From Owenia fusiformis (lineage: Eukaryota > Annelida > Polychaeta > Sabellida > Oweniidae), in NCBI GenBank assembly GCA_903813345.2, contig CAIIXF020000005.1:15505375-15569374 (forward strand): a DNA stretch of 64,000 nucleotides, given 5' to 3'. Below are positions 24,742-37,433 of this stretch, in pieces. The notes beneath the pieces were generated by a model. It saw only the letters and a program-made list of their open reading frames with translations. It was not told where the DNA came from and ran no database searches. A program made the position numbers and the translations under genes. Every line of letters begins with the position of its first letter. The stretch's first letter is position 1.

Positions 24742-27446
24742 ATGTTGGATTATGGGATAGCGAACATTGTACAATTGTAAATATTTGCATGGGATTGCTA
24801 TACCCATATTTGCCATTTTTCATATGATATTTGTTTTATTTGATCCACCTTATGTGCACCTTATATTGTAGACCAGTGCATTTAATTCTATGAATTCATA
24901 TGAACATTTTGATTGAAATTTGATAACGTTTATTGAAAGTTGTGTGTGAAATATGGAATTTTTTCTTTTTGAACAAATTATCTTTTTATCAGAATTATAA
25001 ATATGTTTTGTCAGGCAGCCATAATCTTACCTCTGATATCTTTTGTTAGGGTGCCATTTAAAATTGTCTCAAATTGTAGACAAATGTACTTATACTGTAC
25101 AGTGCATAATGTATATAAACATGCTTTTACTTCAATTAGACAGTAAAGGCATTATGGATGGTCATTGAAAAATTAAAGGCCCTGTGCAAAGTTTGACAGT
25201 ATTGTTCAATCATTAACTTTCATGGTTAGAATTGATTGACATATTTTATAAAGTTATTGGTTTTGGGATATTTAAATATTTCAATATAAGCCAAAGTGGT
25301 TTAAACTTTACATGGGGCCTTTAAGCCATTTGTGTGGAAAAGTAACTAGTATTTACAATAACGCAGATGCGAGTAGATGGTTTCCAGTTTCACCATCAAT
25401 TGACTCGTTCAGGTCAGATATCATGGTGGGTATGGTAGAAAGCTCCCTTTAACTTAAATTACTTCTGTTTTAATGGTTCAATTTTCATATAACCCATATC
25501 TATCTAATAGTTATGCAAATTAAAATATGTCCAATAAAAGAAAATGTTATCTGTCCAATACAAGAAAAGATATTTCACTTTTTGTGATTTTGTAACATTG
25601 GGTCTATGGGGAATCAATTCAAACTAGAAGTCACATTAAATGTTGTACTTGAATTTCTTGCTGAAACTGTTATTGCTATGTATTTATAAAAAAGACGTTG
25701 TGGATGACTTGTTTATGTTTGACGATTTCCCATAAAACAGCTCTTCTGTGTATTTGATACAGATGAATGGTTTAAAGGTATAACAGTTGAATTAAAAGTG
25801 TGTTTGTAAAATTTGTAAAGATACAGATGGAGTGATGTTATCTCATATTCTATATAGGTGGCCCTGAAGTGCAGCTCATTATTTTCTATTGTTAATTGAA
25901 TGAAGATCTGAAATGCAGATTCTCAAGGTCCTTAAGAGCAGCTAAACTTGTACAGTTGAAAATGTGTAGTGTTGTATTGTTGTATGTTAGGAGATTCAGT
26001 ACTTCAAGGCCCTGAGCCTAGCAGTGTTTTGTGCCTTTGAGCTAGCAGCTTGGGCTGTGATAAAATGTACAGTAAAGTAATATTTGCCAACTTGTATTTT
26101 TTGATGTTAGATAACCAAATTGAATCAGTTTCAAATCAATTATGAATACATAAGTAAATACTCAATACATGTATTTAAAGTAGCACTTTCTATTTACCCA
26201 AGGATCATGTATGTAAAAGGAGATCGATAGAGATATGAACTTACTTTCCAGCCAATAAACATATTTGAAAAATAGCTACAGTAATCTTGAAATCTCACTA
26301 AAACTTTTATCGATTTGTAAACTGAATGAACACTGTAGATTTTTCATTTTTTATGAACGAAATAAATATTTATAAGTCAATTTGAAAATGCCACACATTA
26401 ACATGATTAAATGCATTTTAGGCCAAGCTAAAAAAAACTATATTACTCTGAGGAAGCATACTTTTGTTGTAATATTAGGCCTTGCAAAATTGTATTCTGT
26501 TTAATCTCAGCCAGCAGCCACACTGAACAATTTAAAAATGTCAATTTGCAATACAATAGCCCATACTGCCATAAAGCACACGATACAATCAGTGTTACTT
26601 TAATTATAGTATATTTGTCATTGTGATATTGATGTATAGATAAAGGTAAACTTGAGGATCAAGCCAAATGAACAAAAAAACGTGCTGCCATATGTTGTAG
26701 ATATCATAATATCTCACAGATTTGCCAAGATTGCAGAGGGTCAAATATCAATGTGTTATTTTTTGCATTTTTGGCCAGGTCTCCTTGTAAGATTACAGAG
26801 GGGGATAATGTAACTTAATTTTGATAATATAAAAAACACTTTATTTATTGAACTCTATTTGGCCCTTGGTATATGCATGCATAATATCATGTGACTAGAA
26901 CAATGTATCTGGTCAAATGCTTTGCATGTAGAGTTATAAATACAATTATTAATGAACATACTGAATAACTTTTACAAAACTTTTGAAGCTTTGTAAAAAC
27001 CTTTTTTCAACATATTTAACTTCGCAGACTTTATTGTATATGAAAAAAATCATTACTTTTTGCAGACCTCACAGTATGAACAGTTTACAAGTTGACATTA
27101 AGTGTTGAAATAATTATGTAATTAAAAAATACTGTATAATCAAGAATAAATATTTTCAAAAACAGTACATCATTTATTTTGTTTTTCTATATGCCAGTAC
27201 AGGGTAAACCACAAAATTAGTCAAATAAATCTGGCACAATTTATCATTATCCCATTGAGCAATGTTGGTGAATATAGAAAACGAATCTGTATGTCCATCC
27301 AACATCCTGGACAATACTTTATGTTTATTATATTGTTCATAAATACTACTGGCTAAATATCATCCATATTTAATATACATATCCGCAATGAGAGTACAAG
27401 TCCTGCTCTAAAGCCAATTTTCAAAACTGATATGTATAATATACTA
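24742..27446. other. AASS 3' flank and intergenic sequence
   Basis: No coding region is seen. It should hold the AASS 3' UTR; AATAAA hexamers occur at 25533, 26254 and 26361, but the first is inside a repeat and I cannot tell which is used. The converging QNG1 gene ends at 27780 on the other strand. Confidence 0.5.
25356..25640. mobile_element. MITE family 'GATGCGAGTAG', inverted partial copy
   Basis: Begins CAATAACGCAGATGCGAGTA and runs through the inverse of the 18880-19320 interior to about TCTATGGGGAATCAATTCAA, where similarity stops without a second terminus. Confidence 0.75.
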
Positions 27447-27619
27447 CAGTAAAACCTGCCTTAGTGAACACTTCTCTCTAGTAAACACATGTCTCTAGTA
27501 GATACCCTTCCTCCGCAGAGACTACTTACTTCTGTCTAAATTTCCCTCTCGTAGTGAACACCTACCAACACTGAATGCTTTTTCTCAGCAAAAATGTTCA
27601 TTATACACAAGTTTTACTG
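27447..27619. mobile_element. TA-flanked MITE, CAGTAAAACCTG termini
   Basis: Begins CAGTAAAACCTG and ends AAGTTTTACTG with TA on both sides. It is related to 16370-16503 and non-coding. It lies between the 3' ends of AASS and QNG1. Confidence 0.75.
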
Positions 27620-27779
27620 TATAGTATGTTATAAATTATCGGGTTTTATGGAAGACAAAATCAAATATCGTTACACATTTATATCTGATAAATGCAAATA
27701 CAGTATTCAATTTGTATACGTCATTATTCATGGTCCGCACTTTTAATAAAAGTATAGATTATTGGACAGTTGCACAATA

Positions 27780-30700
27780 TCAGTAGTATATACAACGTAT
27801 CTTATGTATTGGTATATGGTTTGTTTCTATGGCATGAGCCACCCGATAGTCCCACAAATAATGGTCCACCATGATTGCATTCATTGAATTGTCCTTCAGG
27901 GATTCATCCTTGGCCATCAGTTCTCTTGCTTCTCTAACAATCAACTGAAATTCAATGTCAAATATTGTTAATCAAAAGTCTTAGAATTACCATGATTGAA
28001 GTAGAAGTGAATGAAATTATATTGTAAATATTGGTAATGTCTAGAGGCAAGATAAATAAAAATTAGAACAGGTTAAAGGGATTGCTGGTACATACTTTGT
28101 CAATGCCCATTTGAAAGTGTCACCGATGATGTTATAGCAAATAACAGAACACAGTATACATATCAAGACCCTATAATAATGTACTATTCTAGTAATCTGC
28201 TTGAGCACATAGGAAAAATCATGGGCAAGGATTGTGACAACAATTTTGGGAACAGACTGGCCTTACTGGACATTATTTTTTGATTTTGGTCCTACTTTTA
28301 AGAAATTGGGCCCATTTTCAGATTTGGAGCCAAACTATTGTAATAGTTACCTCAACAGCCCATATGCTGCAACCACGTATCTCAACTTCCAGTTGATCAC
28401 CACTTTGGAATAATGTATCTGAAATAATGTTAAGTGTTACACTTGAGTCAATTAAATATACTTCAAACATGATCCCAAAAATGTTAGAATTTCTGTTTAA
28501 ACATGATGTATATCACCCGGAAGTGAGTATTCGTCCTTGGCCCTACATATTTTGTGAGATTCTAATTAAAAATCAATACAATTTTATCAGCCAGGTGTTT
28601 GTTTTGAAGAGACAGGACTTACCTTTTTTGAGGAGATCCATCAAATGGTCTGAGTATTCTAAGGCACCAAAATATACAAGGATTTGAGGGATTCTGAAAA
28701 ACAGTTTTATTTGTTTTACACCAAGATTATGGCTCAGTCACATTTGAACAAGACAACCATACAACGGCCGTATCTTCCCAAAATTGATTGAAATATGCAG
28801 CATAAAATAAAGAGATAAGCAGTATGATGTAGATTCTATATCAATTTTGTGAAGCTACAGCCGCCATAGAGCAAATGTGACTGAGGCTTAAATAAGGTAT
28901 TAGTAGATGGGTTAACTACATTTGGACTTCATTGTATGATGCAAATGTCCCCTTTGGCATGAAAGTACCTTAGGGCAATATAAATAAATTTATCCAAAGA
29001 CACAGGCTAGATGGCGCTTTATATTGGAAATATACACATTTTTCAAAATGGCCGCCAAAATTTCATCAGAGACAATATCTTTGATTCTGTGCATGCTACA
29101 ATTATAAGATTGGTGTAAAAAAATACAGCGATGTAGTCGTAGAATCTATTTTATTAGATCTTGAGTCTTGAAAATTAAGAACTTCCACTTTATATTCAAA
29201 ATATACGCGTTTTTCAAAATGACTGCCAGAAATATAACAAAGAAGATATCTTGCCTTACGAATACTTACAAATTAAGATTTTTTACCTTACAAAATGTCC
29301 CCTTTGGCATTGACATACCTTAGGGCAATAGAAACAAATTTACCCAAAGACACAAGCTAGATGGCGCTTTATATTGGAAATATACACATTTTTCAAAATG
29401 GCCGCCAAAAATACATCAGAGACAATAGTTTTGCTTCTGTGCATGCTACAATTATAAGAGTGGTGTCAAAAATATATTAATGTAGTTGTAGAATCTATTT
29501 AATTAGGTTTCGAATCTTGTAAATTCAGCACTTGCACTTTATATTCAAAATATATGCATTTTTCAAAATGGCTGCCAGAAATATAACAAAGAAGATATCT
29601 TCGCTTCTAAGCATGCTACAATGATAAGAGTGGTGTCAAAGTATACATAATATTGGGTTGTTGAATCCATTTAAATAGTTCTTTCAAAATAAGAATTTTC
29701 ACTTTATAGGAAAGTATGCGTTTTTAAAAATGGCCACCAGAAATATAACAATGATGATATCTTCACATCATTGCTTGCCACACTTATACGATTGGTGTCA
29801 AGATTTTATATTTATGGGGTATGAGAATCAATTTTATTAAGTCTTGTGAGATTATAGTTTTCACTTTGCATTGGAAATATATGCAGCTGAAAATATAACA
29901 AAGATTGTATCTTTGCTAACAAAGATTGTACCTTTGCTAACAAAAATTGTATCTTTGCTAACAAAAATTGTATCTTTGCTAAAAGTTTCTTTACTTCTGG
30001 GCAAAATATTTCATAAAATTGGCTTCAAAATCTACATTTTTTGGGAATGTAAAATCTATTCAATTACTCAGATGCAAGTACATGTAGGTAGTTACCACTT
30101 TCCCCACCAGGTGGTTAATTCGGGTGAAATAACATTGCAGGGTATTACAAAGTTCCCTTAAACTTGAATATTCTTAATTTTTAGTGGTTCACATTCCATA
30201 TCACTCTTTTGTATCTGATAGTTGTACAAACTAAAATATCTCCAGTTAAAGAAAATATTATCTGCACAACACAAGAAAAGATATTTCACTTTTTGTGTTT
30301 TACAACATGGGGACTATGGGGAATCTCCCTGACCTAAATGTCACATTTTCGAAGAAAATTCAATTTTAAAGTTGATGATTATAATCGTTTTCGCCTTAAC
30401 ACAGCAAATGTGTATTTATCTTTCAATGTTCTTTTTACTCAAATTCACCAGAAAGACCAGTGTAACAACATACATGTGATATGTGATATGACATGTGAGA
30501 AATGTGATAGATAGAAACCATGCAGGACAGACATACATATGTACCTACAGTTAGAAAGGGCCAGAAACCTTCTGGCGAGAGAAAATCTTGGAAGATCGGA
30601 ATAGATTTCAAGGGCTGCATATTATGACAGTATTGCAGAACCCTCTTCATATCCTCTGACCAAATCATGGACGATGTCTCTGTTTACCGAGTCTTCCACT

Positions 30701-33700
30701 AATCCAACCAACAAACTTTTAAGCTTGTTGTTGATTGGCAACCATTTTGAAAAAGACATGTATGTACACACATACAGCACTGAATATTGTCATATTGAGA
30801 AAAATATTCTTATTTTCTCATTTGAACATTTAAGAGATTAAAGATTTTAAAAGGCAATATGTCTTTCACCATGAGTACTTTCTGGCCATAAATACAGTGT
30901 TCATTATTAAAAAAATGTGTTTTATTCCAAGTGAAGTCCCCATGATTGTAGAATATGAATCCAACTTTCTGGAAAATTATGGATTAGGATCCCATCCCTT
31001 GACACTTTTTTAAAATGTTAAGCTTATTTTGTAAAAAGATGATCTTGTTTTTCTCAATTAAAACATATCAAAAGTTGCCTCACTTTATATCAACAATTAC
31101 TTAAAAGGGTACGGTATTTGAAATGCACTGAAGTTGAAAACCACATCTCCCATGCTATCCATTGTTTTCAGCATAGTTTCCATCATCGCAAATTGATATT
31201 CAAAACTACACTTTCAAAATGCAAACTATTCTACTTTTGAAGATGTATAAGAGCCCTTATTAGATATAGTTTTTTGTAATATTTTCCATAGCCATTGAAA
31301 AAAGGCATACATTTTCAATAAAAACTGAAAATGTTTGTTAACTAATAGACATACAGTACAATATCAGAATTTCCGCTGATTTAAACATTTTGGTGACCAT
31401 TTAGTCAACGCTAAAAATTATATTTAGACAATAAAAAAATTGAGATCTAATTTAATATAATGTAACCATACCTTGACGACATATCTAGTAAGTAATAGCT
31501 AATCAACTCCTTCTCTGGGACATTTTGAATTTTCTGAGGCATTAATCATAAAATTAACACCATCTTCAATTTAATTGAGTACATATGGCCATACTTTGAA
31601 GGAATCTGACAAAAATTGCAAAATCATACATAAGACAGATGATGTTCTGACAGACTGACGGACGGAGGGCTTCACTACATCCCTACTGAACTTTCTTCGT
31701 TGGGAAATAAAGACTATAAACCTTATCAAATGAATTCTACCACCCATTAATGTATACTTGAACATCAATCTTACTATTGTAGCATGCATAACAAGTGAAG
31801 ATATCATCTTTGTTACATCTCTGGCAGCCATTTTGAAAAAGGCATAATTTTTTTATATAAAGAGGAAGTTCCTAATTTTCAAGACTCAAACCCATACTAA
31901 ATTGATTCTTCACTCACAGTATGTATTTTTAGCCACCAATCGTATCATTATAGTATGCATAGAAGAAAATATATTGTCTCCGTTGTATTTTTGGCGGCCA
32001 TTTTGAAAAATGTGAATATTTCCAATATAAAGCGCCATCTGGCGTGTGTCTTTGGATAAATTTGATTCTATGGTCCTAAGGTACTCTCATGTCAAAGGAA
32101 ACGTTTGCATCATAGATTGAAGTCCAGACCCCCTAAAATGCAGTTAACCCATCTACTATATAGTATACTAGTATATATGTGTCAATCGAATAATCTGAGT
32201 ACCCCATTAGGACCAACCTTAACTTAACTATCCAAGGATTTCAAAGTTTTATTTACTTATTAATGTATAATGTACCATTGGATTGTTTCTTGATTTTTCC
32301 AAGGCCTTCGATACAATTGATCACAACATCCTATTTAGTAAACTTGAATTTTATGGCATTCGTGGTGTTGCGCTCAATTGGATCAAAAGCTATTTTACAC
32401 ACAGAATTCAGAAAACATTTTACAACAATACCTTATCTGAGCCTGAATTTATCACGTGTGGAATCCCTCAAGGTTCAATTCTTGGACCACTTTTCTTTAT
32501 TCTGTACATAAATGACATTTACCTTTCTTCTCCACGATTGTTTTTTGTTTTATTCGCGGATGATACCAATTTATTGATAAAAGGTAAAAATCTAACTGAA
32601 CTTGCTGATATTCTCAATACTGAACTAAAACTAATAGAGGAGTGGCTTATCACTAATAAATTATCCCTTAATGCTGATAAAACAAAATATATTATTTTCA
32701 CCTCAAGTCAAAAAAGATATAATGCAAATAACATAAACATCTATCTTAATAAAAAGAAGCTTCAGCAGGTTGATAGCATTAATTTTCTTGGCATTACAAT
32801 TGATCAAAACTTAAACTGGAAACGTCATATTATGTCCGTTAATGCTAAAATCTCCAGAACCATTGGTATTCTATATAGGGTCAAACAACTGTTAAATGAT
32901 AAAGCATTCTTGAGCATCTATTATTCCCTTATTTACTCTTATTTGATATATGGCAATCTTATCTGGGGTGAAGCAGGTAGTGGTTTGTTAAACTGCCTTC
33001 ATATTTTGCAGAAAAAATTTACACGTATCGCAACAAACAGTAACTACAGAGCACATTCCCTTCCCCTATTCAAACAACTGAACATTTTGAATATATTTGA
33101 TATTAATAAGCAGTTGAAATGCATTTTCATGTACAAATGGATTAATAAACTCCATAATTATCATAAAATTTTTCCAAACCTCTTCAGTACCATCCAAGAG
33201 AGACATGCTTACAACACCCGAAATAGGGTAAACTATGACAAACCCAAAATTCGAACAAATTATGGTAAAGCCTTGATATCTTTTACTGCACCATCAATTT
33301 GGAATTCATTACCTATTGAAATAACATCATCTGGAAGTATTTTTATTATGAAAAAAGAATTGAAAAAATATTTTATCAATCAATAATATCAATTTCAGAT
33401 AACCATAGTGGGCATTATATGACACATTCTTAGTCAGACATAGATAGTAGCATTCATCACACAAGCAGATCCCCAATCTGTACATTTCATGATTATAAAC
33501 ACGGGAATATACACGAGAAGTGTCACCCGTTTACTGTACATTTGATGTTGAAATATATATGAATAAATAAATAAATAAAAAAATAAAATAAATAATTTTG
33601 AAATTTAGAGTTAAGTAATACAAAAATATATAATACTAGATGAGCCTTTTATTCAAAATTAATTTCCAGTAAAAATAGATAATGGGCCCTATTATGGACC

Positions 33701-36700
33701 CTACTGACCTGTAATCAGCAAACATTGTAATAGTGTCTACATCTTTGAATGCCCCTAGCCCAGTACCCTCACAACATGCCCATATGTCGGATATTAGAAT
33801 CTGGGCTCTTTTGTATATGCCAACTGCAAACAATAATAAACAAGACAAACAGTGAAAAACGTTGCACTTTGAAGAGCTAAAGGACTGTTACAGTATGTAT
33901 ATACCCAGCATGCCCAAAACCTAATCAGACCTTGGCACTAATCTGCTCTTGCGTAAAAAGGTGAATTGATACATGTAAGCAGTGTTGATGACATGATTTA
34001 TGTTCCGCCTGCCCACAGACTTGCCCAATCAGTAGAACGATAACGACAAGTCTAGCACTTTTTCAAAGTGGAATAAAAATACAAAATCATTTCGAAGCTA
34101 TATGTACGCGAGCGTATGAGTTCCCTGAGGCGTAATATAAAATGTTGACAGAGTACAGATGGACTCACTGAAGAGTCTTTTATTGGGATCATTAGCTCTC
34201 TAAAAGTAAGTATATATTCACCTTGCTTTCCCTTGAACTCGGCTACATCTCTGAAGGCAGGAAAGTTTTCCATGATGATCTCCAGTAATTTGTTTGCACT
34301 TCCATCAGCTTCATATATACAATTCACAAAACTGCCATTGTACTTCTGAAAATGGTTTCAAATATTTGTAAAGCAAAAACAGTACAAGGCATTAATTAAC
34401 ATGCAGAATGTCATCACCTGCAATTTGTTACAGACACCAAATGCCAAAAACATGCCACCGAACACCATCTATAACAATGTGTCATCATTTGTGGTGTTGA
34501 CATAAAAACCTGTGTATTTGAACAAATTGAACCATTGACAATTATCCAGTTACAATTCAGTTGATATCCATTGACCCTAAACAGTTTATAGAGATATTGT
34601 CTGTATTTCATTCACCACTGGAAATTTCCTTTTACATGACGAATTGAAATATCTGTCAATATATGTCAATAACAGTAGCTTTCATGAATGCATGCAATCA
34701 AATGTGACCATCAATACAGGCCCGTAGCCAGGGGGGGGGGGGTGCATGGTTCAGGTGAACCCCCCACTGGCTAAAAATTCTTTTAAAATCATGCAGTTTT
34801 TCACCATTTTGAGCACTTCTCAAGTGATCTAAGCCATATTTGGGTCAAAATTGTCAAATGTGAACCCCCCTTGGAAATTTTGAAAAATGACCCCCCCCCC
34901 TTGGCAAATCCTGGCTACGGGCCTGCAATATCATGATGTCACTGTAAAAGAACAATAGACTTAGGAATTCTTCAATCAACATAGCTTGAAAAACTGATTT
35001 TTATGTGTTATTTGGTTTCAACAATACAATTATCTTCAACAGTATAGAAAGGGTCTTAGTTAAACTTCATCATACTTCAACTAACTTTGAGCCGACTTCA
35101 TGTAGGACCTTTAATCTCTCATGCAGCATGGGCATCTGTATATTAGAGTCTGACCTCATAATGTAGTGGAGCTCTTCCTCTGTGATGTCACAATAAAACT
35201 TTGGGTCAGTCATAGGTTTACCATCCTGAAATTGTAAAAGTTTAGATGTATAAAGGATTTGATAAAAAAGACGCAATGTGTGAATGTTTATTTTATGTTT
35301 ATGTTATTGAAGACTATAGTAATTTTGTTCAAAAGTTGATATCATACCTAATGATTTAATTTTCATTTGTAAAACTGATATTCGTTTCCACTCTCATGCA
35401 TTTAACAAAAAGATTTTATGACGCAAAAACAAAACCCAAAAATAAAAAATAATCCATCAAATTTACATTTCACATTTTGCTTATTGAATGAATATTTTCA
35501 TGTGTTTTTGACATTGTATTGTAGGTCAAATATTATACCGTATATCATTTCTCCTTGTAAAAACATTTGTTCATGAAGTTCATGTTGAAAATAACAAGGC
35601 ATTAACATACAAAATATGTCACCACCTGTCATTTGTTACAAATGCCGAATGATGTCACAGACATCGACCACCAAATACCATCCCCAAAAAGTTGGAGACT
35701 ATAACAAATTTCACCACCATAATAAAATGCAACAACTCATTTCCATTAGTTTAACATTGAACAAACATGGGAAGGGGATAGTCTCAAAAGAAATATGGCA
35801 TATACAATACAAATCATTCTCTTTGATATGGCACAGTTTTGCACCTTACATAAACATTTACCTCCATGGCCCTGTTTATTGCTGCACAAAGAGACCAGTA
35901 TCCTCTGTAGCTTTCACCTTTATAAGTAACCACATATGTATTGGAAGGGTCTTCTGACCAAAATGAAAAGTTCAGAGCATCCACCAAGAAAATCCTATAA
36001 TAACAGTAAATGGTAAGCTTTAATATTCGGAACACCTCTGTAGAGTGAACACTTCCAAATGCGAACACATTTAACCAGTCATATGCCCATTTTTCAGAGA
36101 AAAAGATTTTAATTTTGGACAATCATAAGACTGTAAATGAAACAAGGGATGGTTTATTGTTATTTTGAAAATGAAAGGGTGTGTACATGTATATCATATT
36201 TGAATTTAGGCATCGATATAATTAGAGTAACAAAAGTATTATTTTGTATATTTGATAGTGAAGAATCAATAAAATGCTGTAAATACCAATCTATGGCAGC
36301 CTTATCCATCGTTTTTGGATTCAATGTGTGCTGTTTCCAGGATTTGCTATTGTATCTATTGTCTCTAACACTCTGCACCATCTAAAATTATTAGAAGTTA
36401 GCTATATCTGTAACTACAGTATGACTTTGTGTACATGCAAAATTAGAAATGTATTTTTCCATCTGTTACTCGTATGTAAGGATCACAAAGGATCATAGAC
36501 AACAGTCAATTCTGAGCACATCATATATGCTGGCATGAAAAAGTCAATTACTTTCTCACACTGAATACAATTGTTTCTCCTATTGTTAAATCCCTTTATT
36601 TTGCTAGGTTGGATCACAAAAACATGTGATAAACTTACCAGATTTGCTACATGTTTAACACCATCATCTTTCACTGCTACATGCTGACTGTTGTTTGATA

Positions 36701-36737
36701 TGAATTCCCCAGACTTGAGTGGTGAAAGAATACTCAT
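27780..36737 (-). CDS. QNG1: Queuosine 5'-phosphate N-glycosylase/hydrolase, complete, nine exons
   Basis: Releases queuine base from queuosine phosphate for reuse in tRNA modification; DUF2419 family (human C9orf64). Exons on the minus strand, 5' to 3': 36639-36737, 36287-36381, 35862-35994, 35076-35225, 34222-34345, 33709-33823, 28623-28693, 28351-28418, 27780-27944. Borders are GT/AG and phases agree, giving about 339 residues against 341 in human. Visible landmarks: SGEFI near the N terminus, [57 protein letters not shown] and the C-terminal IRCIYY. The start is the first ATG of exon 1. The 5-kb intron before exon 7 holds a foldback element and a LINE. Confidence 0.93.
28901..32158. mobile_element. 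Foldback element with repeated arms in a QNG1 intron
   Basis: TAGTAGATGGGTTAACTACA at 28901 is matched by AGTTAACCCATCTACTA ending at 32158. The outer arms share TTTGGCATGAAAGTACCTTA and its inverted counterpart. Inner arms are made of about 165-bp subrepeats marked by TTTTTCAAAATGGCCGCCA-type sequence: about five on the left (29041-29740) and at least two clear inverted ones on the right (31830, 31998). No transposase is seen. A GATGCGAGTAG MITE copy is nested in it. Confidence 0.8.
30061..30380. mobile_element. MITE family 'GATGCGAGTAG', diverged inverted partial copy
   Basis: Begins CAATTACTCAGATGCAAGTA and continues with the family interior, including ATATTTCACTTTTTGTG and GGGACTATGGGGAATC. 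The right terminus is missing. It is nested in the foldback element. Confidence 0.65.
32272..33595 (+). mobile_element. 5'-truncated LINE: reverse transcriptase part and TAAA tail
   Basis: An open frame from about 32283 to 33386 (367 codons, no true ATG at its start) encodes the reverse transcriptase core of a Jockey/CR1-type non-LTR retrotransposon. Visible are motif [15 protein letters not shown], motif [14 protein letters not shown], the catalytic FADDT, the W-x-HI region after FLGITID, and a C-terminal NTRN...APSIWNSLP block. The endonuclease and N-terminal parts are missing. After the stop, a short 3' end finishes in GAATAAATAAATAAATAAA-type tail (33561-33595). It is antisense inside a QNG1 intron. 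The intact frame suggests a fairly young insertion. Confidence 0.9.
34717..34925. mobile_element. MITE with CAGGCCCGTAGCCAGG termini
   Basis: Begins CAGGCCCGTAGCCAGG followed by a G run, and ends CCTGGCTACGGGCCTG. About 209 bp, non-coding, in the QNG1 intron between exons 4 and 5. A relative is at 46375-46474. Confidence 0.85.
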
Positions 36738-37433
36738 GTTTGAAAGTCTGTAACATGTACCAAAATTGTTGATAAGTAAACTAAAAAATAAGTATACTAT
36801 AAATGTTTGTTTTCGAGGAATGCCATGGTACAGTTTCTGTTATTCAAAGTTACTCAAATCTCTAGCCAAGAAACGTGTGTCATGATCATCATATTTGGCT
36901 TTTTACAAACAGTCACTGTCTGTTGTTTTGTTTTCCGTGATTACAGTCTTTTCCTTTTCTTTACATGTTATCCATAAGATGTAATCTAATGTTTATATTT
37001 CAGAAGTTTCATATCAAATGCTGGCTTCACATTGGCTCCTCATAATACTTTTTCATTAGAGAAGGAAACACTTCTCTTTCCTCATTGTACTTGGAACATT
37101 CATTTGTAAAATGATCACTGTCTCTACTTTTTTACACGTAGAGTATAGTCTATTTACATCAGGTCTTATCTTAGCAACGTGACTGTTCAAATTAGTATGA
37201 CCTGTCATAAGCTGATTTAATAGCTGACATCTGTCTTGATGGTTCCTACACAGTCTCTATTACTTCCAAAATGTGTTTCAACGTTAAATGGATATTTTCT
37301 GTTTATTAAACAGATGTAGAAAAAACCTGGGTAGGATATGTGTTTACCTAACTCTGTCAAAGCTTCAAAATTGAAATTGATAAATTAATATGCAAACTAA
37401 TTTCCTTAATTGCAAAAGTCTTGTATAAGAGCT

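Noticed and set aside
30435-30668. Minus-strand frame within the QNG1 intron, first considered as QNG1 exon 7
   Set aside because: Its sequence does not match the family; a correct exon 7 in phase was found at 28623-28693.
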